Shown here: positions 1 to 8,468 of the stretch, piece after piece
Position numbering within the stretch: the stretch's first letter is position 1
How the letters are laid out: every line of letters starts with the position of its first letter
Source of the DNA: Kitasatospora sp. SolWspMP-SS2h
GTDB lineage: Bacteria > Actinomycetota > Actinomycetes > Streptomycetales > Streptomycetaceae
DNA: 64,000 nt
Direction of reading: 5' to 3'
Assembly (NCBI RefSeq): GCF_003259315.1
Contig: NZ_QLLT01000032.1
Coordinates: 1 to 64,000, forward strand
Position numbers and translations under genes: made by a program
Notes under the pieces: model-generated
Told to the model about the DNA's origin: nothing
What the model saw: the letters and a program-made list of their open reading frames with translations, nothing else
Database searches by the model: none

Positions 1-924
1 CCCGGCGGACGGAACGACCGGCACCGGAAAAAGCGCCATCCGCCGCCGCCCCACGCCGTGAAATCCAGGACCGCCGGAGAACACCGCAGAACACCGCACA
101 CGGGCGCAGCACCACCCGGCCCGGCGGCAAGTCAACGAAATCCAGGAGCGGCGCGGACAGTGGAATCCGGGGCCGGTCCCCGAAACCCCCCACAACGCCG
201 CACGGGACGGCACGGGGCCGGGCAGGGCGGCCAGCGGGACGGCACGGGACGGCACGGGACGGCACGGGACGGCACGGGACGGCACGGGGCCGGGAGGGAG
301 CAGGCCCGGCGGGGCGGGACGCCGGGCAGGGCGGGACGCCGGGCAGGGCGGCCAGCGGGACGGGGCGGCCAGCGGGACGGGGCGCAGCCGGGCACCACCA
401 CCACCTGGTCCCCCAGCTCCTCCAACTCCTCCACCACCTGGTCCTCCAGCTCCTGCTCCTGGTCCTCCCGGTCGAGCGGGCGGCCTACGGCCGCGCGGGG
501 GTGCCGGCCTGACGGCCGCACCGGCGGGCGTGCGGGGGGCCGGGGCCTGACGACCCCGCAGCGGGACGGCGGGCGTGCCGTGGCGGCGGGCGGCGGTCGA
601 CGGCAGGCGGCGGGGCGGTCGACGGCAGGCGGCGAGGGGGCCGGGGGGCGCGGGGCCTGACGGCCCGGCAGCGGGACGGTGGCCGGCCGGTACGGGCCAA
701 TGGTGGGCGGTACCGGCCCGGGACGGCAGACGGGGCCGTGGCAGCGGGCAGCGGCGGGCGGCAGCGGCCCCGGGGACGGCGGCCAGGAGCAGCTGCCCGA
801 CACCGCACCCGGCACACCGTCAACGCGGCGGCAGCTCGGCGGCGGCGGCCCCGGGCGGGAACGGCCGGCGGCCCGGGGCGGGGATGGCAGGCGGCCCGCC
901 GGGCCAGGGGGCAGGAGAGACAGA
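1..924. other. GC-rich low-complexity DNA, no gene supported
   Basis: The stretch is dominated by G/C runs with open frames on both strands but no frame with a credible ribosome-binding site or protein-like composition. One E/L/V/D-rich run reads on the minus strand at about 395-480, but it has no start codon with a ribosome-binding site. I annotate no gene here. Confidence 0.6.
235..290. repeat. 10-bp tandem repeat
   Basis: The unit ggcacgggac is repeated about five times head to tail, with degenerate copies on both sides. It is simple-sequence DNA, and no protein is inferred from it. Confidence 0.9.
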
Positions 925-969
925 CCTTTGACAGGCGGCCTTGACCGATTGACAAGCGATCTTGACCGG
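925..969 (+). promoter_or_regulatory. TTGAC array, copy C1 (21-bp phased)
   Basis: Four TTGAC boxes occur at spacings 13, 8 and 13 bp, so the pattern repeats every 21 bp (about two helical turns). The half unit is TTGACAGGCGGCCTTGACCG followed by a near-identical second half. Near-identical copies lie at 1292-1335 and 4257-4300 in the opposite orientation. The phasing suggests a cooperative protein-binding site or stacked promoter elements. No plus-strand gene starts immediately downstream. Confidence 0.6.
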
Positions 970-1027
970 TGTCAGGGCAAGTCGCCGCCCCAGCCTTCTG
1001 GATTCGTGGCCGGGGTCCGGCCGATGT

Positions 1028-1291
1028 CTACCGCTGCACGGTCTTCGGCTGCTCAGCGCGATTTCGGTGCCGCGGCCCGAACCGTTCGATCAAGGCCAGA
1101 AGCAGATCGACCGCGCCGCCCACCACGAGCGCCGCCAGCACCAACCGCTGCCAAAGAGGCGCGTCTCCCAGCAGCGCCCACACCGCGCCCGCCACCACGA
1201 CGACAGCACGCCACCACAACGCCCGCTTCCACCAGCCGAACACCACACCCCCAAGCCCGCAAGAACCCTGACGACCGCGCACTCTACGCAC
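1028..1291 (-). CDS. small two-span membrane protein, unknown family
   Basis: Reading from a GTG at 1291 gives 87 residues with hydrophobic stretches at about residues 27-41 and 49-68 and basic tails, as expected for a small two-span inner-membrane protein. I do not recognise a family. The C2 TTGAC array abuts the start codon, so the array may control this gene, or the true start may be a downstream in-frame GTG. No clear Shine-Dalgarno sequence precedes the GTG. The hydrophobic pattern, absent in the other frames, is the main support. Confidence 0.5.
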   Translation of the reverse strand: MRRVRGRQGSCGLGGVVFGWWKRALWWRAVVVVAGAVWALLGDAPLWQRLVLAALVVGGAVDLLLALIERFGPRHRNRAEQPKTVQR

Positions 1292-1335
1292 CGGTCAAGA
1301 TCGCCTGTCAATCGGTCAGGGTCGCCTGTCAGAGG
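1292..1335 (-). promoter_or_regulatory. TTGAC array, copy C2
   Basis: Minus-strand copy of the four-box TTGAC element, with boxes TGACAGGCG, CTGACCGA, TTGACAGGCG and CTTGACC. It lies directly upstream of the small membrane-protein gene ending at 1028. Strong conservation with C1 and C4, despite unrelated flanks, indicates a functional site rather than chance. Confidence 0.6.
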
Positions 1336-1362
1336 ACAGCAGGAGAACCAGATGGAACCAGA

Positions 1363-1534
1363 TGGAGACAGATGACACGCGCAACACTCCCACCTGTGCA
1401 AACAGGCCTCCCATGACACACATGACACAGATAGACCGGGGCGAAACGGACACCCGTCCATGGCCGCCCGGCCACCTGTGTACGGCCGCCCGGCACGACA
1501 ACGCACCCCGGCAGGGCCAGGAGCAGCAGACGGC
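1363..1534. repeat. long repeat A, copy 1
   Basis: About 170 bp highly similar to 3364-3536. Both copies include tgacacacatgacacagata and a tract ending near ggcagggccaggagcagcag. On the minus strand each copy is followed by a TTGAC array and then a small gene, so this could be a conserved upstream region or the footprint of segmental duplication. No frame is better conserved than the others, which argues for DNA-level rather than protein-level conservation. Confidence 0.8.
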
Positions 1535-1710
1535 GGGCGGCGGTCGACGACAGGCGGCGGCCAGGCGCAGCGGGCCCGGTACGGCGGGCGGCGGTCGGCA
1601 ACCCGGCCACCCGACGACAGCCCGGCCCCGGACGGCAGGCGGGCGGCGCCGGTCGGCGACGGGGTGCGGTCGGCGGGCAGCAGCGGGCGGCGGGCGGCGA
1701 GGCGCGGGGC

Positions 1711-1830
1711 CGTGTCCCAGCCCTGTCCCAGCCCCACACGCGAAACACTCCCACCAGGGAAAACAGCCTGAGACCGTCCCAGCAAAACGGACATAACCGG
1801 CGTGCTGAGACACCGGTGGGACACGCCTGG
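1711..1830. repeat. long repeat B, copy 1
   Basis: About 120 bp shared with 2144-2272 and 4321-4446. It contains gtcccagcaaaacggacata, the tract gaaacactcccaccagggaa (also within repeat A), and a cluster of TGTCCCA/GGGACA boxes such as ctgagacaccggtgggacac. The box clustering suggests protein-binding DNA. Confidence 0.8.
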
Positions 1831-1890
1831 CACAAGCCGGTACGAGCCGAATCAACTCCGAGACGACCACTGCCGCAGGAGAGCGCCGTC

Positions 1891-2100
1891 GTGGATGATG
1901 TCGGCATGACGAACCGTATCAGCGCCCTGGTCTCCATATCAGGCGCCGTCGCCAGCGTGTTCCTGCTCCTCGCGGCGATCAGGCAGTACCGATCCGGAGG
2001 ATCGGCGCTCTGGCTCGCGGCCGGTGTCACGATCCTTCTCTGCGCCCTGTTCGCCGTCGTCCGGGACGTGAAACGACTCCGGGCAGAACCGACCACCTGA
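1891..2100 (+). CDS. small two-span membrane protein
   Basis: From the GTG at 1891 (AGGAG nine bases upstream) the product is 69 residues; an in-frame ATG at 1906 is the alternative start. Two hydrophobic helices (about residues 11-28 and 38-54) are separated by a short charged loop, and the tail is basic. No family is recognised. It lies between repeat B copies 1 and 2 and is the only plus-strand gene I can support in the first 5 kb. Confidence 0.55.
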   Translation: MDDVGMTNRISALVSISGAVASVFLLLAAIRQYRSGGSALWLAAGVTILLCALFAVVRDVKRLRAEPTT

Positions 2101-2143
2101 CGGGACCACAGCAGCCGAAGGAAGGACCGCGGCGGGGTGCGGA

Positions 2144-2272
2144 GCCGTGCCCCAACCCCGCCCCAGCCCGCAGCCGAAAACACCACCACCAGGGGATACG
2201 GCCTGAGACCGTCCCAGCAAAACGGACATACCCGGCGTGCTGAGACACCCGTGGGACACCCCTGGGACAAGC
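2144..2272. repeat. long repeat B, copy 2
   Basis: Second copy of repeat B, with the same gtcccagcaaaacggacata core and a run of cacccgtgggacacccctgg boxes. It lies 3' of the STAS gene at 2654-3109. The following 2273-2653 is GC-rich low-complexity DNA without a gene I can support. Confidence 0.8.
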
Positions 2273-2653
2273 CCTGCCCCGGCCCGGGCCGGGACAGGGA
2301 CGGCAGCGGACGACAGCCGGCACCACCGCCAGCACGACGGCCAGGCGCAGCCGCACCCAACCCGGCCGAACGGCGGAAAGGCGGCGGCGGGCCGGAGCCG
2401 GACGGCGGCGGACGGCGGCGGACGGGGCGGGACGACGACCAGGCGCAGCCGCACCGGGCCGGGAACGGCGGCCAGCGCACGGCCCGGGACCGATGGTGGC
2501 CGGGCCGGCCCCGGCGGCGGAAAGCATCCCCCGCTGGCACCACCCCGCACGGCCCAGAGCCGGGGACGATGACCACCCGCACGGGCACCGGCAGCGACCC
2601 GAGCACGCACCCGCGTCACCGCACCAATCCCCGGCAAACCCGACCCGCGGACG

Positions 2654-3109
2654 CTACGACCACCCCGGCTTGTCGCGGGATGGCGGTCCGGCTGTTGCAG
2701 AGGCGAGGGCGTCGGCGATGGTGGCGTGGACGGTGAAGGCACCGGTGCGGCCGGTCAGGTCCAGCAGGCGCAGTACCGGGGCGCTGGGTGCGATCAGTGC
2801 GAGTGCGGCGTGGTGGTGCTGGGCTTCTTCCTGGGCGCGGGTGAGGAGGTTGAGACCGCAGCAGGCGAAGAAGGTGACGTCCGCCAGCATCAGGGCGAGC
2901 CGGTCGTAGGGGTGCCGGGCGGCGCGGGCGAGGGCGGCGCGCGCCGCGGGTTCGGTGTCCATGTCCACTTCGCCGGCGAGGTGGAGCAGCGCGGTGGTGC
3001 CCAGGCGGGCGGCATGAACGGTGAACGGCGCTGCGCCCGCGGAGGCGGGGCGGGGGGTTATGTCCGTAGGGAAGGTGTGCGGGCAGGCGGCAATCGGCTG
3101 GGCGGGCAT
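2654..3109 (-). CDS. STAS-domain anti-sigma factor antagonist-like protein
   Basis: The product is 151 residues. After a variable N-terminus it has the STAS pattern: a beta strand ending in LHLAGEVDMDTEPAARAAL, then LALMLADVTFFACCGLNLL. In this fold the conserved serine of the D-S-T/S-G motif is the phosphorylation site. Here the position reads FFACCGL, so the usual serine is replaced by alanine or cysteine, and it may be a non-phosphorylatable variant. The ATG at 3109 has GAGGAG about 6 bases upstream. STAS proteins bind anti-sigma kinases in the cytoplasm. No partner kinase is adjacent; a degenerate TTGAC array lies about 200 bp upstream. Confidence 0.75.
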   Translation of the reverse strand: MPAQPIAACPHTFPTDITPRPASAGAAPFTVHAARLGTTALLHLAGEVDMDTEPAARAALARAARHPYDRLALMLADVTFFACCGLNLLTRAQEEAQHHHAALALIAPSAPVLRLLDLTGRTGAFTVHATIADALASATAGPPSRDKPGWS

Positions 3110-3303
3110 GGGAGGTCTCCTCATCCCGCCGGAACCCGCACGCCCGAAGACGGAGGATCCACGCCGTGACGGCCGTGCCCGGGAGGGATTCCCAGAAGCG
3201 GAGGCTGCGAACGGCGGGCCGACAGCCCCGATCCGGCGGAAAGCGGCTGACACCCCCGACCCTACGCCCTGGCGTCCACCGGCATCCTCGACAACCCGGC
3301 CGG

Positions 3304-3343
3304 CCGAAGCCACCGGCCAACCGGTCAAAGCCACCTGCCAGAA
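3304..3343 (-). promoter_or_regulatory. degenerate TTGAC array, copy C3
   Basis: Minus-strand sequence ctggcaggtggctttgaccg and its continuation align with the C1/C2/C4 consensus, but only one of the four TTGAC boxes is intact. It lies upstream of the STAS gene at 2654-3109, in the same relative position as C2 and C4, next to repeat A copy 2. Confidence 0.4.
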
Positions 3344-3363
3344 GACAGCCGTGGCGGACACAC

Positions 3364-3536
3364 ATGGAGACAGATGCCGCGCGAAACACTCCCACCAGGG
3401 AAAACACGCCTCCCATGACACACATGACACAGATAGACCAGGGCGAAACGGACACCCGTCCACGGCCACCCGGCAACCTGTGCACGGCCACCCGACACGA
3501 CAACACACCCCGGCAGGGCCAGGAACAGCAGACGGC
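3364..3536. repeat. long repeat A, copy 2
   Basis: Second copy of the 170-bp repeat at 1363-1534, with the same relative position to a TTGAC array and a downstream minus-strand gene. Confidence 0.8.
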
Positions 3537-3633
3537 AGCGGGCAGCGGCGGGCAGCGGCCAGGCGCAGCGGGCCCGGCTGCGGCGGGCGGCGGGCGACAG
3601 CCGGCGGGCGGCGGGTGACCTTGACCGCCTAGT

Positions 3634-4164
3634 TCAGGACGCCGAGGTCCCCGCAGCGGCATCATCGGCCGGTCGGCCGGCCTGTCGGTTCTGCGGAAGC
3701 GAGGCGCGAAGTCGGCCGATCGCCCGGAGGATCTCCTGGCAGTGTCCGGCCGACTTCATCCAGCTCGGCAACCGTTCCACCAGGCTCATCGAGCGGGGTG
3801 CTACAGCACGCTCGCGCAGCTTGGCGGCGATGCAGTTCTCCAGCAGGTCGAGATGGGCGGGGTTGTACGCCCAGAGCTGCCGTCCGCCGCGGCACTCGGT
3901 GGCCAGCCAGAGGGGCAGCCGGAAGTAGGGGTCGAGGGGGCCGCCGAGCACCTGGCCGGCCCGGACCTCGTCCTTGGTGTGTCCGCAGCTGCACCGCAGC
4001 CGTCGGCGGGCGTACTTCCGGCGGTCGGCCCAACAGTCCTCCTCCTGCTCCTGCCCCAGCTGCGCGAGGACGAGGGCGCAGCCCCCGCACGCCGGGCAGC
4101 GAACGAGTACCTCGCCGGTGAACTCGTGCACCGTGAAACCCGGGTCGGTGAAACGGCCCCCCAT
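3634..4164 (-). CDS. zinc-ribbon-like hypothetical protein
   Basis: The product is 176 residues from the ATG at 4164, with GGAGG five bases upstream; a GTG at 4176 would add four residues but lacks that spacing. Cysteines at about residues 23, 26, 29 and 44 and a CSCGH motif at 58-62 suggest a metal-binding ribbon in the N-terminal half. The C-terminal half (LWLATECRGGRQLWAYNPAH and following) is mixed helical. The role is not known; nucleic-acid binding is plausible only from the ribbon. The TTGAC array C4 lies about 95 bp upstream. Confidence 0.65.
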   Translation of the reverse strand: MGGRFTDPGFTVHEFTGEVLVRCPACGGCALVLAQLGQEQEEDCWADRRKYARRRLRCSCGHTKDEVRAGQVLGGPLDPYFRLPLWLATECRGGRQLWAYNPAHLDLLENCIAAKLRERAVAPRSMSLVERLPSWMKSAGHCQEILRAIGRLRASLPQNRQAGRPADDAAAGTSAS

Positions 4165-4256
4165 CACGTCCTCCACGTCGCCGGTTGGCTTGCGCCGCGA
4201 TCATCTCACCCTGGCGACAGGGCGCGGCGGGCAGGCACCAGTGACCAGAGCGGGCA

Positions 4257-4300
4257 GTCAAGATCGCTTGTCAATCGGTTAAGGTCACCTGTCAAAGGTC
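4257..4300 (-). promoter_or_regulatory. TTGAC array, copy C4
   Basis: Minus-strand boxes TTTGACAGGTGACC, TTAACCGA, TTGACAAGCG and CTTGAC reproduce C1 almost exactly. It lies between repeat B copy 3 and the zinc-ribbon gene, so it is the best placed of the four to act as an operator or promoter. Confidence 0.6.
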
Positions 4301-4320
4301 AGGCCGACGGTCGGCGGGGC

Positions 4321-4446
4321 CGTGTCCCAGCCCCGTCCCAGCCCCGCACGCGAAACACTCCCACTAGGAAAAACGACCTGAGACCGTCCCAGCAAAACGG
4401 ACATACCCGGCGTACTGAGACACCCCTGGGACAACGGTGGGACAAC
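4321..4446. repeat. long repeat B, copy 3
   Basis: Third copy of repeat B, again with gtcccagcaaaacggacata and GGGAC boxes, here immediately upstream of TTGAC array C4 on the minus strand. Confidence 0.8.
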
Positions 4447-5500
4447 CCACGCCCGGCCGGGCCGGCACCGGACGGCGGCGGACCGGGCAGCGGCGGGACG
4501 GCAGCCGGACGCGGCCGGACGACGGCGACGTCCTGGCGGGAGGCCGGCGGGGAGGCGGCCGGACGCGGCCGGACGCGGCCGAGCGAGACGGGGCGGCGGG
4601 CCGGACGGAGCCGGCCCGAGGCACCGGGGCACCGGGGCACCGGGGCGCGGGGGCACCGGGACGGGCGGACGCGGCCGAGCGGGACAGCGGCCCGGACAGG
4701 ACGGCGGACCGGATGCCGACACAGCGACGCCCTGGCGGCCGACGACAGGCGGCAGGCGGGGCGGCAGGGAGCAGCCCGGCCACCACCGGAATACCCCGGC
4801 GAACCCGACCCGCGAATTCACGACCCCACCGAAACAGCCCCAACCGGCGGCAATCCCGACCGAATCGGCAAGGAAAGGCCAGGCGGAAACCGGCGGCATT
4901 CCCGACAGGCCGTCGATTCACCGCAGCACCCCGAAACAGCCCCAACCCCCGGAGCCCCCGCCCGACCCGGCGCGGCGGCCACATCCCGTGACCGGAACCC
5001 GCACACCCCGGACTGCCACCCCAGCGCCCGACACCACCCCGCCACCCACCCGAAATGGTCCACTGAACACCGCTACCAGCCCCCGAAACCCCACCAGGTC
5101 ACACACACGGCGGCGGGCCAGGCCGAGCCGGGACAGGCCGGCCCGCACCGGGACGGGCAGGACCGGGGCCGCCGGACGGGGCCGGACGGGGCCGGCCGCG
5201 GGCGGTGGGCGGCGGGCGGCGGGCGGACCAGCCGGCTGGACCGGCAGCACTCAGGCCCAGCAGCGGGCGCGGACGGCGGCGGGCGGCGGGCGGACCGGAC
5301 GGGGCCGTCACCGGTCATTTCCAGGCGATCTCGGGAGACGCCCCGAGGAGCTCAGCAGTCACACGGAGTAGTCACACCGCATAAGCTGGACCAGAACCCC
5401 AGTGCCCGACACCAGGTGTTCACGACTTCGGGAGGTATCTGAGCCGTCCCGGGAGATCGGAACGGCCTGCCTTCCCGGACGCGTCCGGCGAAGGTGATCC
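4447..5500. other. GC-rich gene-free stretch
   Basis: More than 1 kb of G/C-rich, alanine/arginine/glycine-type frames on both strands without ribosome-binding sites. There are local cggacgcggc and ggcaccgggg runs. The right end (5330-5500) is the 3' flank of the Nudix gene. I see no RNA gene or intact ORF. Confidence 0.5.
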
Positions 5501-6175
5501 TCAGGCGTTCTGCTGTCGGGCGAAGGGCCCGCACAGGGCTGCCCATTGCAGGAGCAGGATGGTCTTGCCGTCGGTGATGCGTCCGTCGCGGGTCATGGCG
5601 AGGGCCTCGGCAAAGGGAAGTTCGAGGACTTCGATGTCCTCGCCCTCTTCCTCGAGTCCTCCACCCGTGCCGGTCCGGTCGGCCGGAGTGTAGGGGGCGG
5701 CGAAGAAGTGGAGGCGCTCGGTGACGGAGCCCGGGCTCATGTAGGCGTCGAGCACGTGGGTGAGGGGGCCGAGTCCGATGCCGAGTTCTTCGGCGCTCTC
5801 GCGGCGGATCGCGGTGTGCGGGTCCTGCGCGTCGAGCAGCCCGGCCGCCGCCTCGATGAGCATGCCGTCGGGGTGGCCGTTCACGTAGGCCGGGTAGCGG
5901 AACTGGCGGGTGAGCAGGACGCGGCCGCGTTCGGTGTCGTAGGGCAGGACGACGGCGCCGTTGCCGCGGTCGTAGGTCTCGCGCTGCTGGGTTTCCCACC
6001 GTCCGTCGCGGCGCCGGTAGACGAAAGTGGTGCGGCGCAGGACGTGCCAGCCCTGGGAGGTGAGTTCGACGTCGCGTATCCGGACGTCGGGGTTGCGGTC
6101 GAGGTCGCGTCCGGCGAGGTGGAGACCGGTGCGTCCGCGGTGATCGGGGGTGTCGACGCCCGGGCCGCTCGTCAC
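5501..6175 (-). CDS. Nudix hydrolase, NudK/GDP-mannose pyrophosphatase-like
   Basis: The product is 224 residues from the GTG at 6175 (AGGAG six bases upstream), whose first bases overlap the stop of the upstream gene (GTGA), implying translational coupling. The Nudix signature starts at AAAGLLDAQDPHTAI and ends RRESAEELGIG; the first glutamate of the box is replaced by aspartate. Upstream residues LPYDTERGRVLLTRQFRYPA and the acidic tail match the NudK-type subgroup. Such enzymes hydrolyse nucleoside diphosphate sugars or related pyrophosphates in the cytoplasm. The start of the longer open frame (to 6406) is arginine/proline-rich shadow sequence and is rejected. Confidence 0.85.
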   Translation of the reverse strand: MTSGPGVDTPDHRGRTGLHLAGRDLDRNPDVRIRDVELTSQGWHVLRRTTFVYRRRDGRWETQQRETYDRGNGAVVLPYDTERGRVLLTRQFRYPAYVNGHPDGMLIEAAAGLLDAQDPHTAIRRESAEELGIGLGPLTHVLDAYMSPGSVTERLHFFAAPYTPADRTGTGGGLEEEGEDIEVLELPFAEALAMTRDGRITDGKTILLLQWAALCGPFARQQNA

Positions 6176-6555
6176 GCGGTCTCCTGTGGGGTGCGACGCG
6201 GGAGCTCGGTGACGTCGTGGTAGACGGGCAGGCCGCGGCGGCGGGCGGTGGCGACGTCCTGGTCGGCGCCGGCGGATTCGCCCGGCAGGCACAGCACCGC
6301 GTCGCAATGGGCGAGCAGCCGGTCGGCGGTCGGGTAGAGCACCTGGTCGGCGAGGGGGTCGGTGGGACCCGCGTCGGCGGAGCGAAGGACGGGCAGGGCG
6401 ATCCACTCGCCGATCACCGGGAGGTGTCCGGCTGCGAAGATGGGCCAGGCCGCGGATTCCAGGCGGGTGAGGTTGGCGGCCATGGCCTGCGGGTCGCCGT
6501 CAGTGCCGGAACGGTAGGGGCCTGCGATGAGGATGAGCAGTGGCTTGGCGGTCAT
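6172..6555 (-). CDS. nucleoside 2-deoxyribosyltransferase-like (DUF4406-type) protein
   Basis: The product is 127 residues from the ATG at 6555. The N-terminal LLILIAGPYRSG loop, the central GEWIALP and the late DAVLCLPGESAGADQDVATA match the small Rossmann-like deoxyribosyltransferase/DUF4406 families, which act on nucleotides or remodel bases. It overlaps the Nudix gene by 4 bp, so the pair probably forms a nucleotide or nucleotide-sugar clean-up unit. It is divergent from a DeoR regulator over a 48-bp AT-richer gap, a typical autoregulated arrangement. Confidence 0.75.
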   Translation of the reverse strand: MTAKPLLILIAGPYRSGTDGDPQAMAANLTRLESAAWPIFAAGHLPVIGEWIALPVLRSADAGPTDPLADQVLYPTADRLLAHCDAVLCLPGESAGADQDVATARRRGLPVYHDVTELPRRTPQETA

Positions 6556-6603
6556 GGCGACTAAGATACATGCAAAAACGTGCAATAACAGGAAGGAACG
6601 TGA
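6556..6603. promoter_or_regulatory. divergent promoter/operator between 6555 and 6604
   Basis: The gap contains catgcaaaaacgtgcaataa, with a repeated TGCA-centred motif (ATGCAAAA and CGTGCAAT), and ends with the ribosome-binding site aggaag of the DeoR gene. DeoR proteins usually bind short repeats near their own gene, so this is the likely operator for both transcripts. Confidence 0.6.
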
Positions 6604-7359
6604 ATGCTGGCTGCTGAACGACGTGAGCACCTGCTCGATCTGCTCGCCCGCACGGGAAAGGTCGTGGCCAAGGACGTCGCCGCCGAACTGGGTATTTCCG
6701 AGGACAGCGTGCGGCGCGACCTTCGCGATCTCGCCGCCGAGGGATTGTGCCAACGCGTGTACGGCGGCGCGCTGCCCGCCTCTCCCGCCGTGGTGGACTA
6801 CGACGCCCGGCAGGCAGTGGCCCCGGGCGGCAAGCGGAAGGTCGCCTCGTTGGCCGCCGCACTGGTACAGCCGGGCAGCTCGGTGATCCTCGACGGCGGC
6901 ACCACCGCCCTCGCCGTGGCGCGGGCTCTCCCGAAGGACCTCACCTGCACGGTGATCACCCACAGCCCGACGATCGCCACGGCACTGATCGACCACCCGC
7001 GGGCGGAGCTATTCCTCCTCGGAGGGCGCGTCTTCAAGCACTCGGCGGTCACCTGCGGCGCGGCCGCGGTCGAGGCCGCGCAGAACGTCTCCGCCGACCT
7101 GTGCCTGCTCGGCGTCACCGGCGTCCACCCCGAGGCCGGACTGACCACGGGCGACGCCGAGGAGGCGGCAATGAAGCGCGCCCTGTCAGCGCGGGCCGCG
7201 GACACCTACATCCTCGCCTCCAGCGAGAAGATCGGAACAGCCTCGCCCTACCGCGTCCTGCCATGGGAGAAGACCACCGGGCTGATCACCGACGCCGATC
7301 CCCACGGCACGGTGATCGAGCAGCTGAGGACACTCGGCGTAAAGGTCCTCACAGCCTGA
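6604..7359 (+). CDS. DeoR/GlpR-family transcriptional regulator
   Basis: The product is 251 residues, the normal length for the family. The N-terminal winged helix contains VAAELGISEDSVRRDLRDLA, the hallmark DeoR recognition helix. The C-terminal sensor domain has LDGGTTALAVARAL, LLGGRVFKHSAVTCG and AADTYILASSEKIG, which in this family bind a phosphorylated sugar or nucleoside effector. AGGAA precedes the ATG. It probably represses the divergent transferase-Nudix operon and itself. Confidence 0.92.
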   Translation: MLAAERREHLLDLLARTGKVVAKDVAAELGISEDSVRRDLRDLAAEGLCQRVYGGALPASPAVVDYDARQAVAPGGKRKVASLAAALVQPGSSVILDGGTTALAVARALPKDLTCTVITHSPTIATALIDHPRAELFLLGGRVFKHSAVTCGAAAVEAAQNVSADLCLLGVTGVHPEAGLTTGDAEEAAMKRALSARAADTYILASSEKIGTASPYRVLPWEKTTGLITDADPHGTVIEQLRTLGVKVLTA

Positions 7360-7406
7360 CGAGAGCCGGCTGAGTCAGTTCCTGCTGATGTGAGGACGAT
7401 TCGGGC

Positions 7407-8144
7407 GTGACGAGTTCCATGAACGAGGTTCTGACGAGGTCGTACGCTGCCGCCCAGCGACTCGGCGACCGGCTTCTCCAGTGCGATGCGACCTCCGCGC
7501 ACGGGCTCCCTGACGGTATCCGGGCCTACGCCCTCCTCGACGGCATCGGGGACACCCCGGACGTCCGCGCCTGGACACGGGCGGCCGCCCGGCGGCTGGC
7601 CCGTGCGGCCGCCGTGCACGCGGACGCGGAGACCGGCCCGCGTACCGAGCGGGCGCGCTACGCCGCCGACCCCGCCCGTGCCGACCGCGATCACACCCTG
7701 CCCGAAGCCGCGGCCGTCGTCGCGGTCCACGCCCCCGGTGGCCTGCTGTCCGTCGCCTGGTCCGGTGGCGCCCGCGCCTACCTCCTCCTCGACGGGCGCC
7801 TGCGTCTGCTCACCGAAGACCACAACGCCCGGCGCGCCTACGGCAGAGACCGGAACCTGATCACCGCCTGCCTCAGGGGAAGTGACGACGATCAGGAGAC
7901 CGAGCAGCTCTGGGGCCATCCGGCCGTCGAGGCCCTACGCGGCCCGGCCCGGCCCGCGTGTCCGCTCCTCGCATCCGACGGCGCCTACGAACCCCTTGAG
8001 GACGCCGGCCACGACCTCGCCGACCACCTGACCGGCGAACCCCACAACGCCGCTGAACGCCTGGTCGGGAACGCCATCCGGCACGCGCACGCGCTCCCCA
8101 CCGCCTACGCGGACAACGCCACCGTCCTCATCACACGACTCTGA
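7407..8144 (+). CDS. PP2C-family protein phosphatase-like protein
   Basis: The product is 245 residues from the GTG at 7407 (an ATG at 7419 is possible). The PP2C fold is visible as YALLDGIGDT (metal-binding aspartate motif), VVAVHAPGGLLSVAWSGGAR, CPLLASDGAYEPL and a terminal ADNATVLITRL. It is shorter than classical PP2C and lacks some metal ligands, like mycelial bacterial PP2C proteins that pair with kinases or act on nucleotides. It lies 47 bp after the DeoR gene and may be co-transcribed with it. Confidence 0.75.
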   Translation: MTSSMNEVLTRSYAAAQRLGDRLLQCDATSAHGLPDGIRAYALLDGIGDTPDVRAWTRAAARRLARAAAVHADAETGPRTERARYAADPARADRDHTLPEAAAVVAVHAPGGLLSVAWSGGARAYLLLDGRLRLLTEDHNARRAYGRDRNLITACLRGSDDDQETEQLWGHPAVEALRGPARPACPLLASDGAYEPLEDAGHDLADHLTGEPHNAAERLVGNAIRHAHALPTAYADNATVLITRL

Positions 8145-8468
8145 ACCCCCCAACCACCCGGCAGCAGGGCGACTTCGCGACCGCTTCGGGCGCGGCGGGT
8201 TCTACCGGAGGCCAAGCACACCGCCGTCCGGCACCCCGCCACCGGCCGGTGGACCAAGCCCAGCGACTGGATCGACGTCTTCGTCTTCGAGATCGAGGGC
8301 AACCTGCTGCTGCTCGGCTACACCCCCGCACCCCACACGCCTCAGGACGGCCAGCACGAACCGCCCAGGCAGCCGCGCCGACCCGAACCCGGCCGACCCG
8401 GGCGACGAGGGCCTGCATCGAACAGGGCCGGGATCAGAGGTCGCCGGCGAGCCGGGCCGAGACGGTGA
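8145..8468 (+). pseudogene. gene remnant in frame after the PP2C stop
   Basis: Directly after the PP2C stop the same frame stays open for 108 codons without an ATG or GTG start. The part at about 8208-8340 reads PEAKHTAVRHPATGRWTKP followed by SDWIDVFVFEIEGNLLLLGY, which is protein-like, while the rest is low complexity. I take it as the tail of a lost gene or a read-through extension. The family is not recognised. Confidence 0.35.

Noticed and set aside
395..480. minus-strand acidic coiled-coil-like peptide (EDQEQELEDQVVEELEE)
   Set aside because: It comes from a cctcca/ctcctg simple repeat and has no start codon with a ribosome-binding site.
1..924. possible telomere or terminal palindromes at the window edge
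   Set aside because: I see simple tandem G/C repeats but none of the closely packed palindromes typical of Streptomyces ends; the window edge need not be the replicon end.
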